Origin: Bryum argenteum
Lineage: Eukaryota > Streptophyta > Bryopsida > Bryales > Bryaceae
NCBI GenBank assembly: GCA_037043015.1
Contig: CM073323.1
Location: 16,385,258-16,449,257, forward strand
Direction: 5' to 3'
DNA length: 64,000 bases
Shown piece after piece: positions 25,497 through 37,000 of the stretch. How positions within the stretch are numbered: the first letter of the stretch is position 1; each line of letters starts with the position of its first letter. Position numbers and translations under genes: made by a program. Under the pieces are notes generated by a model that saw only the letters and a list, made by a program, of their open reading frames with translations, did no database searches and was not told the origin of the DNA.

Positions 25497-25864
25497 TTAA
25501 CCCTCAAACGCCCAAGCAAGCCCGAGGGGCATGATTCCAACAGAAGCTTTGTAGCTCTCACTGTAATCAACTTTTCACTTATGTTTTGATGTCAAACTAG
25601 TCACCGTCTTGTAATGCATTCAAAAAGTGAAATTTTACAATTCAAATCACAATTTGTATGTATGATTTTATGGTTTGAAAGGATTGTGGTAGGTAGGTTG
25701 GGGTTGTACATAACCTTGTAGGAGGTTGCAAGCTCATCATTGATTGGTCCATTCATGGTGCCCCAAGTTCAAAAAGTGCACTATTCATGATGCCCAAGTC
25801 CAAAAGATGTTGTGATCCAATTTTGGGCTGCCCGTTTTAGACCCTATGGGCGTTTAAGGGTTAA
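25497..25864. mobile_element. TTAA-bounded short element, family C
   Basis: The left end TTAACCCTCAAACGCCCA and the right end, read inverted, TTAACCCTTAAACGCCCA match at 17 of 18 positions. The element is 368 bp and non-coding. It obeys the same rule as families A and B (TTAA on both sides, termini starting CCC) but the internal sequence is different. Confidence 0.65.
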
Positions 25865-26476
25865 TATATCCGACCTGTTGCCATTGTCATGTAGATTAAT
25901 GGCGCAATAGGAATTTCTACCTCCATCTCTAAGTTCTTACCCATGGAGGAAAACCCTCGCGAATTTCTGTGGGTGGTTACAGATTGCTAGAGTCCAGTTC
26001 TGTGATTATATCATGGAAACTGGAGAAAGTCCTAGAATCTTGCTCCTAGAAATCGAGATGCACTAGTTCGGAGCCCGATTTCAACGGAACTTCGAAATTA
26101 CGAAGTCGAAACTGAAGTTAAGTTTCTCGACTGAGGAAGTAGAGTCGATGAGACTGGAGTGCACCCACTCGCACTGGTGCATTTGCCTACTACAGTAGAG
26201 AAAGTGGAATCAAACAACAAGTTAAACTCTGAAGCCTCAGATTTTGGATGTGAAACGATCACTTGGTCTTGTCTTGACAGTTGGTGAGATCAATTTCTTT
26301 CGAGGCCGAGCCGATGACTTAAGCCAAGCTAGATTTGTACAATAAAGCAATAAAGCTCCCTCATCGTGCTAATGCGGCATCGCTTGTGCTTTGAGTTATC
26401 CTATACGCGATTCTACCTTTCGGTTTGCCATCCACAATTACCTGTTCGGCGTCCTAGATCAGTCGGACATCTCGAG

Positions 26477-26869
26477 ATGGCCATCCCACAGGGCCCTTTG
26501 AAGTCGACGGCGCCGGGACAGATCTCCCAGAGACAGACCCAGTCCGAGTACTTGAGGGAGGGCGATCGAGTTCCAACGGAGGAAGACACACTTCTGCTTG
26601 TCGGGTGTTTGCCTATTCCCAGGCCGGAGATGTGGCCACAGGCTTGCTTCACTTGGGTGCGAAGCTTGCTAGTGACACGCCCCTTCGAGGGACCGTTGTC
26701 TACACCAGGCCTGCACATTGCTCTTCGCTTGTGGTACTACTGTGCTTGCCTTCGTTCTCAGGCGGGCCGGGGTGTTCATGGCCGCCAGCTAGCTCCTCGA
26801 ACTTCACCTCTGGAGGTCGACAGAAGTCTCAAAATCAACCAGCTCGTGAATAATCGATGGGAGAGTTAA
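26477..26869 (+). CDS. unrecognised ORF, paralogue 1 (CLPIPRP pair)
   Basis: I do not recognise this 130-residue frame. It starts MAIPQGPL and shares with the ORF at 27602-28009 the order QRQTQSE ... VPTE ... LLLVGCLPIPRP ... STPGL ... LWYY. Differences inside the shared GCLPIPRP block are synonymous (TGT/TGC, CCT/CCC, CCG/CCA). The opposite strand is also open over 26413-26718 and is also similar between the two copies (GLGxGKHP, SVGTR, DWVCL). Third codon positions coincide on both strands, so the coding strand is not settled. The segment is GC-richer than its surroundings. It may be a small lineage-specific gene or part of an old repeat. Confidence 0.35.
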   Translation: MAIPQGPLKSTAPGQISQRQTQSEYLREGDRVPTEEDTLLLVGCLPIPRPEMWPQACFTWVRSLLVTRPFEGPLSTPGLHIALRLWYYCACLRSQAGRGVHGRQLAPRTSPLEVDRSLKINQLVNNRWES

Positions 26870-27601
26870 AATGCAGAAGTTGATATTGGCTTTACCAAAG
26901 TTGAACTTGCTGCATAGTGAGCCACTGAAACAAGCGTGATAGGGGTTGATGTGGTCAACATTGATTAGCATTGAGGATTTACGATAGTACATATTGCTTA
27001 CAAAAGTCACTTTAGTGTTTGATCGCTTTTGAATCCAATGTTATTTTGGTGTAAGCATACTTTTATTAGTGTAATCCAATATCACTGTGAATGATGATTT
27101 TGAATCAATAACAAATTTATGATCATGATAGTCTAGTAGACTGGTCTACTTGGGCCTGAATGATCTTTTGATAAGTCATTTAAATTGTATCAATATTCTA
27201 ACATAAAGAGTTTTTGAGTCTTCGCACTTTCATTATATTGCTATTCTTACAGTTACATTTTTGAAGGATAGAAAATTGCGAAAAGTCTCGATATCATAAG
27301 TTGATCTACTTTTCGACAGGAAGATGCTGTAACAGTGCCTCAATGAGTTGCTCGTTTCGAAACGTGCTCTTAGTCTCGGCAAACGTGCTCTTAGTCTCGA
27401 CATTACGCGAAGTTTCGCCTCGGGGGTCGAAGAACTTGAGTTGTAATTCGACAACCGAGGCAACTACCTTCTTCAGCCTCGTTGGGAGCGGTGCCGGACT
27501 TCCATAAAACGAGCAATGGAGCACCAATACCAGCAATCGGATGTGCTCCCTTGCTTCGCTCTACCTCATTGTTGATACAGCATCGCTTCGGGTATCTCTA
27601 G

Positions 27602-28009
27602 ATGGCCATTTCACGGAGCTACCTCAACTACCAGGCCTACTTGGCTTTCAAGTCCGTTGTCCCAATAGCACCACGCATCGAGAGACGAAGAGATGAACAA
27701 AGGCAGACCCAGTCTGAGAATGTGGATATTCCAGTTCCAACGGCGACTAGGGTGTTCGAGAATGTGGAGATTCTAGTTCCAACGGAGAAGAGGAGGGTGC
27801 TGCTTTTGGGGTGCTTGCCCATTCCCAGGCCAGTAGAGGTGCGGAAGTGGGCGCAGAATGTGCTGAGGCCGTTCTCAATCCCTGGGTTTTCCACGCCCGG
27901 CCTGCGAGTTGCCAACGGACTGTGGTACTACCGATCGCGCGTTCCTCCTTGGAGTGCAATCCGCTCCTTCCTCATGAGCTTAAGCCACTTCCCTGATCTA
28001 CGGCTTTGA
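27602..28009 (+). CDS. unrecognised ORF, paralogue 2 (CLPIPRP pair)
   Basis: A 135-residue frame starting MAISRSYL, with no recognised domain. It matches the ORF at 26477-26869 in EQRQTQSE, VPTE, LLLGCLPIPRP, STPGL and GLWYYR. It also contains an internal duplication: the pattern GAGAATGTGGA-ATTC-AGTTCCAACGG occurs twice, near 27717 and 27759, giving NVDIPVPTA and NVEILVPTE. The - strand frame 27915-27637 is open too and parallels the antisense frame of copy 1. Both copies follow a GATGGCC context after GAG or TAG. No introns or promoter could be identified. Confidence 0.35.
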   Translation: MAISRSYLNYQAYLAFKSVVPIAPRIERRRDEQRQTQSENVDIPVPTATRVFENVEILVPTEKRRVLLLGCLPIPRPVEVRKWAQNVLRPFSIPGFSTPGLRVANGLWYYRSRVPPWSAIRSFLMSLSHFPDLRL

Positions 28010-31000
28010 CGGAGGACTCAAGACAAGTAGTAGCTGATCACGACAAGTCGTAAGTGAACGATGAGAGAGGTTTCGTTGTCCACCAGAGAGATAGATGATT
28101 GCTGTTGACAGCAATCCTGTACAGACGTGTTTTGCCCTGGGATATTGTAAGAATTGCTGTTGCGATTCGAAGTGAATGGATCTTGAGAAAACCTTGAATC
28201 ACCCATCTAGAGCTTCATAGTTACTTTCATATAAGAAATCATATTTTTGTGTAGGGATCACATCCTCAATTACAACTTGTTTGTCAATTTAATACAACCA
28301 TGCGATTCTTTTTGTTTTTCAAAATCCTAAAACTCCAAAAGCATTTCAGCACAACATATCCTCACCAAGTGCATCTGAGTGTTGTCTTATCACACAATAT
28401 ACACCTATTCATTTGTCAGACACAATTTAGATGAGATGTACATTTGATACATTGATGATATCTCAACCCTAGTGCATCTCGAAAGAGCCTTTTGGTCACC
28501 AAATTTTACCAACCATTTATATACTGAAATATCCCACACAATTTGCATATCACATAATAATTTTTTGAGTAATTGGGAAAATTGACAATCATGAGCACTT
28601 GTTAAAATTTCATCACATAAGTTCTAACAAGTTTTAATATGCTTAGTTGGAATAACCTCAATTTCTTAAAATTTTAGAGATGACACGAACGATGTGGTCT
28701 TGGCCAACGAAGAGGAATTTCGCTAATTTCACTTTTTTTTTTCTACTATTTACTTCATTTGTATTTTTATTTTTAAATAAAAAATTCCCGCTCTCTCCCT
28801 CTTTTTTCTCATCCGATTAGAAGATAGTACATGCCCTACTCCTTTGCAAGGGTGAAGTAACCTTTACGTTCTCGCCTATATCTAGTAGGCAATTTGTATA
28901 GAACTAGAGGTGAAAGTGGAGTTCTATTTACGTTGAACTTCTAATTTCTCTATTCAAATTCTATTCTTTGCTTGGTGCTTACTTATTATGTGGTTGAAAT
29001 GTTTTCTCAAAAAGTGCGCCGATTCATAACTCACCATGCTTGATTGCTTATTCATACTCCTAGTTGATTAGTAGGAGTATCATATTTACAGAGATACATT
29101 TCGTTTCTCAACTTGTTTCGCATATGTATTTTGTTTCGTGTTGTTAATAGTAGCTATGGCACCTATTGAAAACAGGAGATTTGTTTTATTTGTCTTTCAT
29201 TCTCCATCTCTTAGTGCGCTATGGACAATTTTTGACACACATTCACAAAGGCGTGTGCATTGAGGACAAAGACATGGATGTTTACAACAAGGACGGTATC
29301 ATCGCTAACATTCATGAAGACTTCATTCCTTGCAATTTCACGACCAAATTTTTACAGGAAGACGTACCCAAGACAAGCATCAACGAAGATGTTCCAAAGA
29401 CATTATTGTCTCTGAATTGAATACAAATGCTAATGTTGTTTTTGGAGTGGATGGCTTGGTGCATACTTGTCTTCAATTACAAATGCTTCTTCGCTCACAA
29501 TTAATAGTGAGATAAGCGATTTGTTTCCAATTGCAAATGGTGCCAACAACCCCACCCACAAGAAGATATAGTTTCTTTTAGTAATCCTAAAACCATCGTC
29601 TCTCATGTGAAAAGACGAAGCAAAAACGTATGTCTTGTTTTTTTGTAATTTATTGAGCAATATGTGTTGTGAGCACTTTTGTTTTTATATACTAACTATA
29701 TTGTTTTGAAAAATCAATGCTTACTAGCGGCCTATGGCCAAACACCTGTTGTTTCACAATAGCAACGATATCACAATACTTTGATCATAGCTTAGTCATA
29801 GCTCCCTAAAAGTTGTATATGTGCAAAACTTACCTAAATGAAAGACTAAGAGAGCTTGGAATCAAGCACTTGCCTATTCGCAAGGTATGCTATACGGACA
29901 AGAACTCAATAGAACAATGTTTATTCATGAAGTTGATATTTATTACTAAGTTTGCTTTTGCTTGCGCAAAGTAGATTGAGTGCTTCGAGAAGGCAATCCA
30001 TTGTTTAGAACACATGGGGCGAAAAGTCTACAATTGAGAACCTCACCAGAACATATAATGTACTCAAAGAAGAAAAGCAAGTATACCTTCAAGGTGTTCC
30101 TAGAGCTATGAAACATCTTATGGTAACTAGAGAACAATTCCATGATTATTAGTGATACAATTTGTTGCTTGTAAATGATGCAAGAGTCTGAAGTAGTAAC
30201 TTTGAACTTTGTAGTGATAGAGTGGTGCTTGGATTAAATAAATGTTTTTGAACAGACAACAACGTTGATCTTATCCAAGCGTTGACCATAAAGAAACAAT
30301 GCCTCTTTGCATAATAAAGGGATAGGGACAGCGTTCTTAACTAGACGTTGATCTTTGTATTCTGTTTTCTCGCACAATGTGAAGTGTTTCAATGGCAAAT
30401 GGGACCTCTCATTTCCTTATCTACTTTGATGTTATAGAAATGGTTGAATCGATTTTTTAGATATTGTGAAACTCTCTTTCGCAACGAGAAGGTGGCATTT
30501 GTAAGAGTATATATCCTCCTATCAACAATATGTAATCCTATTTCACTTCACTTTTTCATTGGACTAAGTCATTGAGTCAACAATGACTAAACATGAAGTC
30601 ACAAATCTTGGAGTAACCAACGACTCTCCTCATTCAACTCACTATTCAAGGGATTTGTTTCCTACCCATACCATTCAAAGCAGAAATCAATTGTCTCCTA
30701 CCCATTCCCGTTCAGTATCAAGAAAACAACTCATCTGAAAGTAAAGACGCGCCAGTTCGTGCGTGTTCATAAAAATATTGTATGACAAAGTGAAAGTACA
30801 AGCCTGCTGCTGATATGATATGCTGATACATGTCCCGGGCTGGAATGCATTGTAGACCATTCTCACTCAGAAACAGCTGGGTCAAAGAATAACATGGATC
30901 ACGACAAATGGGATCACTTGAAAAGATGATGATGATGATAATGTTCCCCTAGATCAATTCTCTTCTCTAGTGAGAGCTTTTCTCTTCTGCTAAACAAGTA

Positions 31001-31047
31001 GCATTGAACTGTATCTGCAACCCTGTATGGGAGACTAACGAGTACAA
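28010..31047. other. gene-free region between the paralogue pair and the LDL3-like gene
   Basis: AT-rich. A frame at 29166-29420 repeats EDVPKTSINEDVPKT but resembles nothing known. The last 200-300 bases are probably the 3' UTR of the LDL3-like gene. Confidence 0.45.
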
Positions 31048-34000
31048 TCAATGTGATTCACCTTTCAAATGCCTCTCGATGAACATATCCACCAGCGAAC
31101 GAATCTGCACACACCCCCACATTTACATGCGTTCAATGCCTAAAACTCGCATTCGCTTGTCAACATGTACAAATACAAAAATGGATCTCAGCTCACCTTG
31201 ACTTTCCGTTTGACATTCATAAACTCGGAGACTGCCATGGCGCTCTCCTTCGAAGTGTACCGATCCATAACCTGGAAATTAACCAATATCAGCAAGAGAA
31301 GGCATGTACAAGATATAGAAAGAGAATGTGTGCAGTAGGTTAGTACCTTGGCAGTGGACTTCTTCACGATAGCTTTGAAGTCATCTTTTTGGATCTTTTT
31401 GTTCTTGTACAAGGGGGTCAGAAGCTGAACCACATAATCTGATACAGCCTTCTTGATTGCATCGCCACCTCGTCGATCTGCTGGTTCAGCTTTCGACCGT
31501 GACTCATCTGGAGGCCTTCCGCTCGTGCCGTCTACTCTTCTTCGTCCAGATTCTTTGTGAGATTCTTTGTGAGGAGCCTTGGCCACAGGAGAAGGCTCTG
31601 GTGTCGGTTCGAAGATCATTGCTGTTGTATCTTTGGCACCTGATTCCAGTGCATGATCACAAGCAGGGTGAGCCTGCCTGTTAAGTTCCTGAACTCGAGG
31701 TTCCGTAACTGCAACACCCGGAGTGACGTCCTCTCCTGCTTTGGCAGGGCTCAAAGCAGGTCCGTTAGTGAGTGTAGCTTGAAGTGGACCGTTGGCAGGT
31801 CCATTGGCGGGTGGGCTGATAGTAGGTCCATTGGCGAGTGGGCTGATAGCAGGTCCATTGGCGAGTGGGCTGATAGCAGGTCCATTGGCGAGTGGGCTGA
31901 TAGCAGGTCCATTGGCGGGTGGAGTGGTAGCAGGTCCATTGGCGAGTGGGCTGATAGCAGGTCCATTGGCGGGTGGGCTGTTAGCCGGCGCATTGGTGAG
32001 TGTAGGTTGAACTGGGCTAATAGCAGGTCCACAGCCATTCGCTTGATCGCTAGATATGCGAGTGCTTTCCCGCTCACCTCTGTGGTCGTTTGCATGACGG
32101 TCGCTGGATAAGCGGCTATGCTTTTCTCGTCCGCCTCTGTGCTCATTTGCATGACGGCTGCTTTTGTGCTCATTTGCATGACGGCTGCCTTTGTGCTCAT
32201 TTGCATGACGGCTGCCTTTGTGCTCGTTCGCGTGATGGTCGCTAGATAAGCGGCTACTTTCCCGTACGCCCCTGTGCTCACCATCTGCAGTACCAACTCT
32301 AGCTTAAAATCCCTGCGTATCTTCTAAGTCATTTCAACTTGTGCATGCAAACTGATAAATGATCAGAAGAACTGAACTGAACCATTGTCAACAGCAAAAC
32401 ATGAAAGTGTCGTAAGCATTTAAGTATGTGTTTGCGCCCCGACCTGAAGGTACTGGACTCTTGGCCGGTGGAGAGTTCTCCATGGTAGCAAGCCACTTCT
32501 TCCTCTTCCAATCCAGAGACTCCTCTTTGTCTCGCTTTGCGAACTTGTGAAACGATAAGATCTTTGGCAATTGCGGCAGTGCAGTTCGCTGGGCCTGTGC
32601 TTCTTCGTAAGCCTAAAATGCCATCCAAATAACTCAGCAAGGTACGCGGGACTGATGCTATAAAACCCAGAAGTATGTCGTTGAGCAACGGCAACGAAAT
32701 ACACCTCGACGACAAGAGCTCAATTCAGAGTCTGTTTTTTGAAGCAAATGTACTGCAAGTCGACTCACTATAAAAATAATTGCAAAGAAAATATACCTTT
32801 GCAGCTGCTGCTGCAGCAGCACGGGCCTGCTCGGCTGCTGCAATCGCTTCAATTTCTATATCAGTAAGAGGTCTTTCAGCCTCTCCTGATTGAGAACCCC
32901 CTCTTACACCCTCTCCGCTTAAATTAGCCACGCCGTTAGGGTCATCACTCCTCAATTCCTCCCCAGTTAGTCCCTGGAGAAAATTAATGTTAGTCATAAT
33001 CTCACAATGCCATGCAATAAACGTACATTGAAAATCGTCATGCCAGAAGAACAAAACTTTGATGTGTTCACCTTGTTGGAATCAGCACTAGGTGATGCAG
33101 ATTGGTTTGAAGGTCTCAACTTGGCATCAGGCATTGGCTTTCCAATGCCTGCAGCGGACTTCAGGGAATCTTTCACCTTTAGCTTCTGACTCCCTAAAGT
33201 TGCACTAGGTGAACTTCCTGATGACTTCTTGACAGATTTTATCATCCCTTGAGCTTTCTCTCTTCGGAAAACCTCGATCCAGAGTTTCACAAGTTGCCCT
33301 GCAACACCTCGAATATCACGACTAGTGTGCATCCACACTTTCTCCTTCACGGTTTTCCCCACACCTGCAGCCAGCAGAAACAAAGTATTAAAAGGAGGTA
33401 CAATTCATTGCTAAGCATCAAACCGGACATGTGCAATCTGCATAATGTACATGTATCAGAATCCAAGAGTGCTTCATGACATTCATTACGGGATAATTCT
33501 AGTGGCCTCTTACACCTTTCTACGAACAACCAAGACATAATATATCTCGATGAATTTCGCTGGACTGAGTCAGAAGATGCAAGACAGTTTCACGGTTCTT
33601 TTTCTGAGACAGTTATTCGCCATTGACTTTTGGATAGGAAGCACAACTACAGCAAGGTTAGCTGAAAGAGCATCACTTAGTAACTGGATGTAAGAAACAT
33701 ACCAGATTGGCGAATCGATACTAAATCGGTCGCGACCACAAGAAGAAGACGAACGCAATGCCGAAGAAGTTGCGTCCCATCCTTGCCCATGGAATCCTAC
33801 AAAAATTAAAGTAAAATGGTGAGCCGAACATTTTCGAGAGTATGTTGCGTCCATTCCGAATTTCGTGTATACATTGCGATGAAACCTTAACACAAAGCAA
33901 CGTCTTAATGATCATCCACCACACTTTGACGAAAAATGAAATAACAATTTCACCTCCCATCACAACATGAACTACCAACGGCATACCAGCAACCAACAAA

Positions 34001-37000
34001 GAAACAGAACGTAAACAAATCACAAACGGACCCTCTAAACGAAAAAATGCGAACAAAACAAAGCGGAATAACACGTACCAGAATCCAGATATTTAAAACC
34101 TCGAGGCCAGACTTTGTTCCAGCGAACGCCTTCAAAGGAGAGACTGGTAATTGCAACATCTCTTTGATAAGGAAAAGTCTGCCTGCTGTGGTCTTTGCAT
34201 GACCAAACATGTCCTTCAGGAGCTCCGAGCGACTCAGAGGTCCCTGTTCGCCCTCTACCGGTGGCAGATCTCCCCTCAATACATTAGAAAGCTCAGCCGC
34301 TGCTAACCGCTTCATCATGTCTCTCACCTGCACAAACGACATCCAAGATTAATGCCTCGAAAACAGACCTTTATTTTGATCACTTTATGATAATGTCGAC
34401 AAAAACCCCAACTCCGCCTTTGCTGATGGCTCACCTCATTCCTCTCACTATCTGATTGCCGTTGAGCAGCCGCCAAAGCTTCTGCTTCTGCCATGCTATC
34501 GCCACGATTCTCCATGATGTCAATCATCCTTATTGCCTCCCGTAACCCACTCATCATTGCACCCCCCACCGTGTCCGGGTGCTCCTTGCAAGTCGCTTCC
34601 CCTGCGAAGAACACGCAGTTGTCCACAGGGCGCGCCAGAATGTCGTAATCTTCTCCTGACGCCCCCAGTGCCACATATGAGTAGGCTCCCCGACTGTAGC
34701 AATCAGCTCCCCAGTTCGTTACCGCGGACGCACACGGTTTCGGCACTGCTTCCTCTCCAAATAGCTTCTTCAGAATCTTCACAGCGTGCTCCACCAGCTC
34801 CTCATTCTCCTCTCGCTCCATGACCTTTGCAGCCTTACCCACTACTAGCGCAACTAAAATGGGGTAACCACTCGTCCTCTTCAAGTTCCAAAACATAAAA
34901 CACTTGCCTCGCAGTTCTCTGCTCTCAGCTGCTGCTCCAAAGTAGTCCACATTCTCATCCCAAAATACTGTCGGAAACTCCAACACCACTTTGTTCAGCA
35001 CGCCAAATCCTAATCGCTCTATAGAGGCCGTCTTCCACTCCGGAAGTCGGGGACTGAACTGGACAGTCTCGGCTTTCAAGCAACCCAATGGTATGGTTAC
35101 CAAGACAGCATCGCCTTTAAACTCCTCCCCACTTTCCGCAACTACCCTCACTTCTCGCTTCACCTCCCCTTTGGACTTCCCCTCAGTCGAACTGTAGTTG
35201 ATCTCCATCACCACCCTGCCAAATCTGATGTCCAGACCTTCACTCAATGCCTCAATGGGCCGACTATACCCTCCTTTTATCATGCAGTGAGGACCCCCAA
35301 AACCTCCATATACATCGTCTTGGTTCCAGTAAGGTAAAGACACCTCGTTCAGCTCCGCAGCACATCCATACTCCAGGTTTGCGAAATGCCAGTCCATAAT
35401 TCGTCGTTCCAACTGGCTCAGGTTCTGCTCATCCACGCTCTCATGCTCCATGGCCATCGACCCATTTAACAGAGTTAACCCCTCCAACCTGGTAGGGGCC
35501 TGCTCATTGCTCGCAGATTCCGCTATCGCCAGGTTCTCTGAGGGGTCACTTGTGGTTAGTGTCTCACATATGACATCGCTAGTGGTTATCACTCTTTTGG
35601 ATTCCTCCACCGATAGCTTTTCCAGTGAAAGAGTTTCGTTTTCCAACTCAATCCCCGTGATGTCCTCTCCCGGGTCCTCTCTCGTGCTCACGACATCAGT
35701 TCGTTGGGCACCACGCACAGCACGTCGTTTCTTGAGAGATTGTTCAAGGCCCTCTTCCAAGCACATACGCATGGCTGCATCCCCATTCTGAGCAACCAAT
35801 AAGACCGTGTCATCGAGCAAGCTGTTGTATTCTGCCTCAAGAGCGGCGTCCACGTCGGGAGAGACCTTCTCCCCCGTCACGGAGTCATAAAGCGGGCAGT
35901 CTCCACGCAAAGTGGTCAGTTCCAAACCAAGTTGCTTACATAGTAGAGCAGATGGGTCAGCCCTTCTTTCTGTTGCCACATCTGCCTCAACACCTGCAAA
36001 AATGACAAAAAAAAAATTCTTTTCTGGATCAGTTGAAACTCGATGTCTGTTTTGTAAGTCTATTAGCATGATTCACGAACATGTGATGTGCCTCTGTTTT
36101 ATGCCTCCGTAATATGCCGAGTCAACTTCAACGAATCCAGCTTTCTATACATACATGACACCACGGCACATTATCCATGTATGGCCAGGACATGGCAACA
36201 CAAAACCACATTCGTATTTCACATTACACAACCGATAGTTTCTTGTCTGTTTCACCTGTAATAATGCTTGCCCCCAAATCCACAGGCGCCGAGAACGTCT
36301 TCCTATCTGTGAAAACACGTCCACCCACACGATGTCGAGCCTCCAGAATTGTAACTTGGTAGTGCATTCGCTGGAGATGCCGGGCCGCAGAGAGACCTGC
36401 AGGCCCGGCACCGACAACAATCACACGCTTCGCACCTTCCTGCTCTAGTTTGAAGCTGCGCTCCCTCTCCAGCTGTGCGGCTGCCCTCAACGCCACCAGC
36501 CCTTCCACGGGTGCATCGCATTTGTGCAAGTCGTGTAGCACCTGAGCACTTTTGAACTCGTCCAGCTCATCTTTGACTAGCCCTATGTCGAGCGATGTGG
36601 GTTCCACGGTCTCTGTGGTCTCACTTTTACTCTTCTTCGAGAGTAAGCCGGGGCGCTTCCGGACGAATACTTGGTCTAGTGTAGCCATATCGTCGAACTC
36701 ATTGTCGACCTCCCCATCAGGATTCTGGCATTTTTCGACGATCTCCGACTTGCAGACCGTTCTACTAGAAAAGGAAAGTAGCGTCTTACAATCATCCTTG
36801 TTGTCTTGGTCAATCTCCGAGGTAGAATCCATTGTGTCCACATTTGGACTAACATCAATGTCCATTGGTAAAGACTCATTATCGACAACTCCTTTCGTCT
36901 GTGAATGTGTGACACTGCTTCCGTTTTCCGTAATCCCTGTTGACCCATCTCCATCTTGACAGGCTTCCACACGTCCGTCCGGATCATCAGTATGAGGTTC

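Noticed and set aside
29166..29420. 84-residue frame with EDVPKT repeat
   Set aside because: AT-rich surroundings, no splice or promoter context and no family resemblance.
31751..32296. 181-residue - strand frame with repeated MDLLSAHSP
   Set aside because: It is another frame of the two minisatellites in the LDL3-like exon 12. The frame reading ANGPAISPL joins correctly to exons on both sides, and this one does not.
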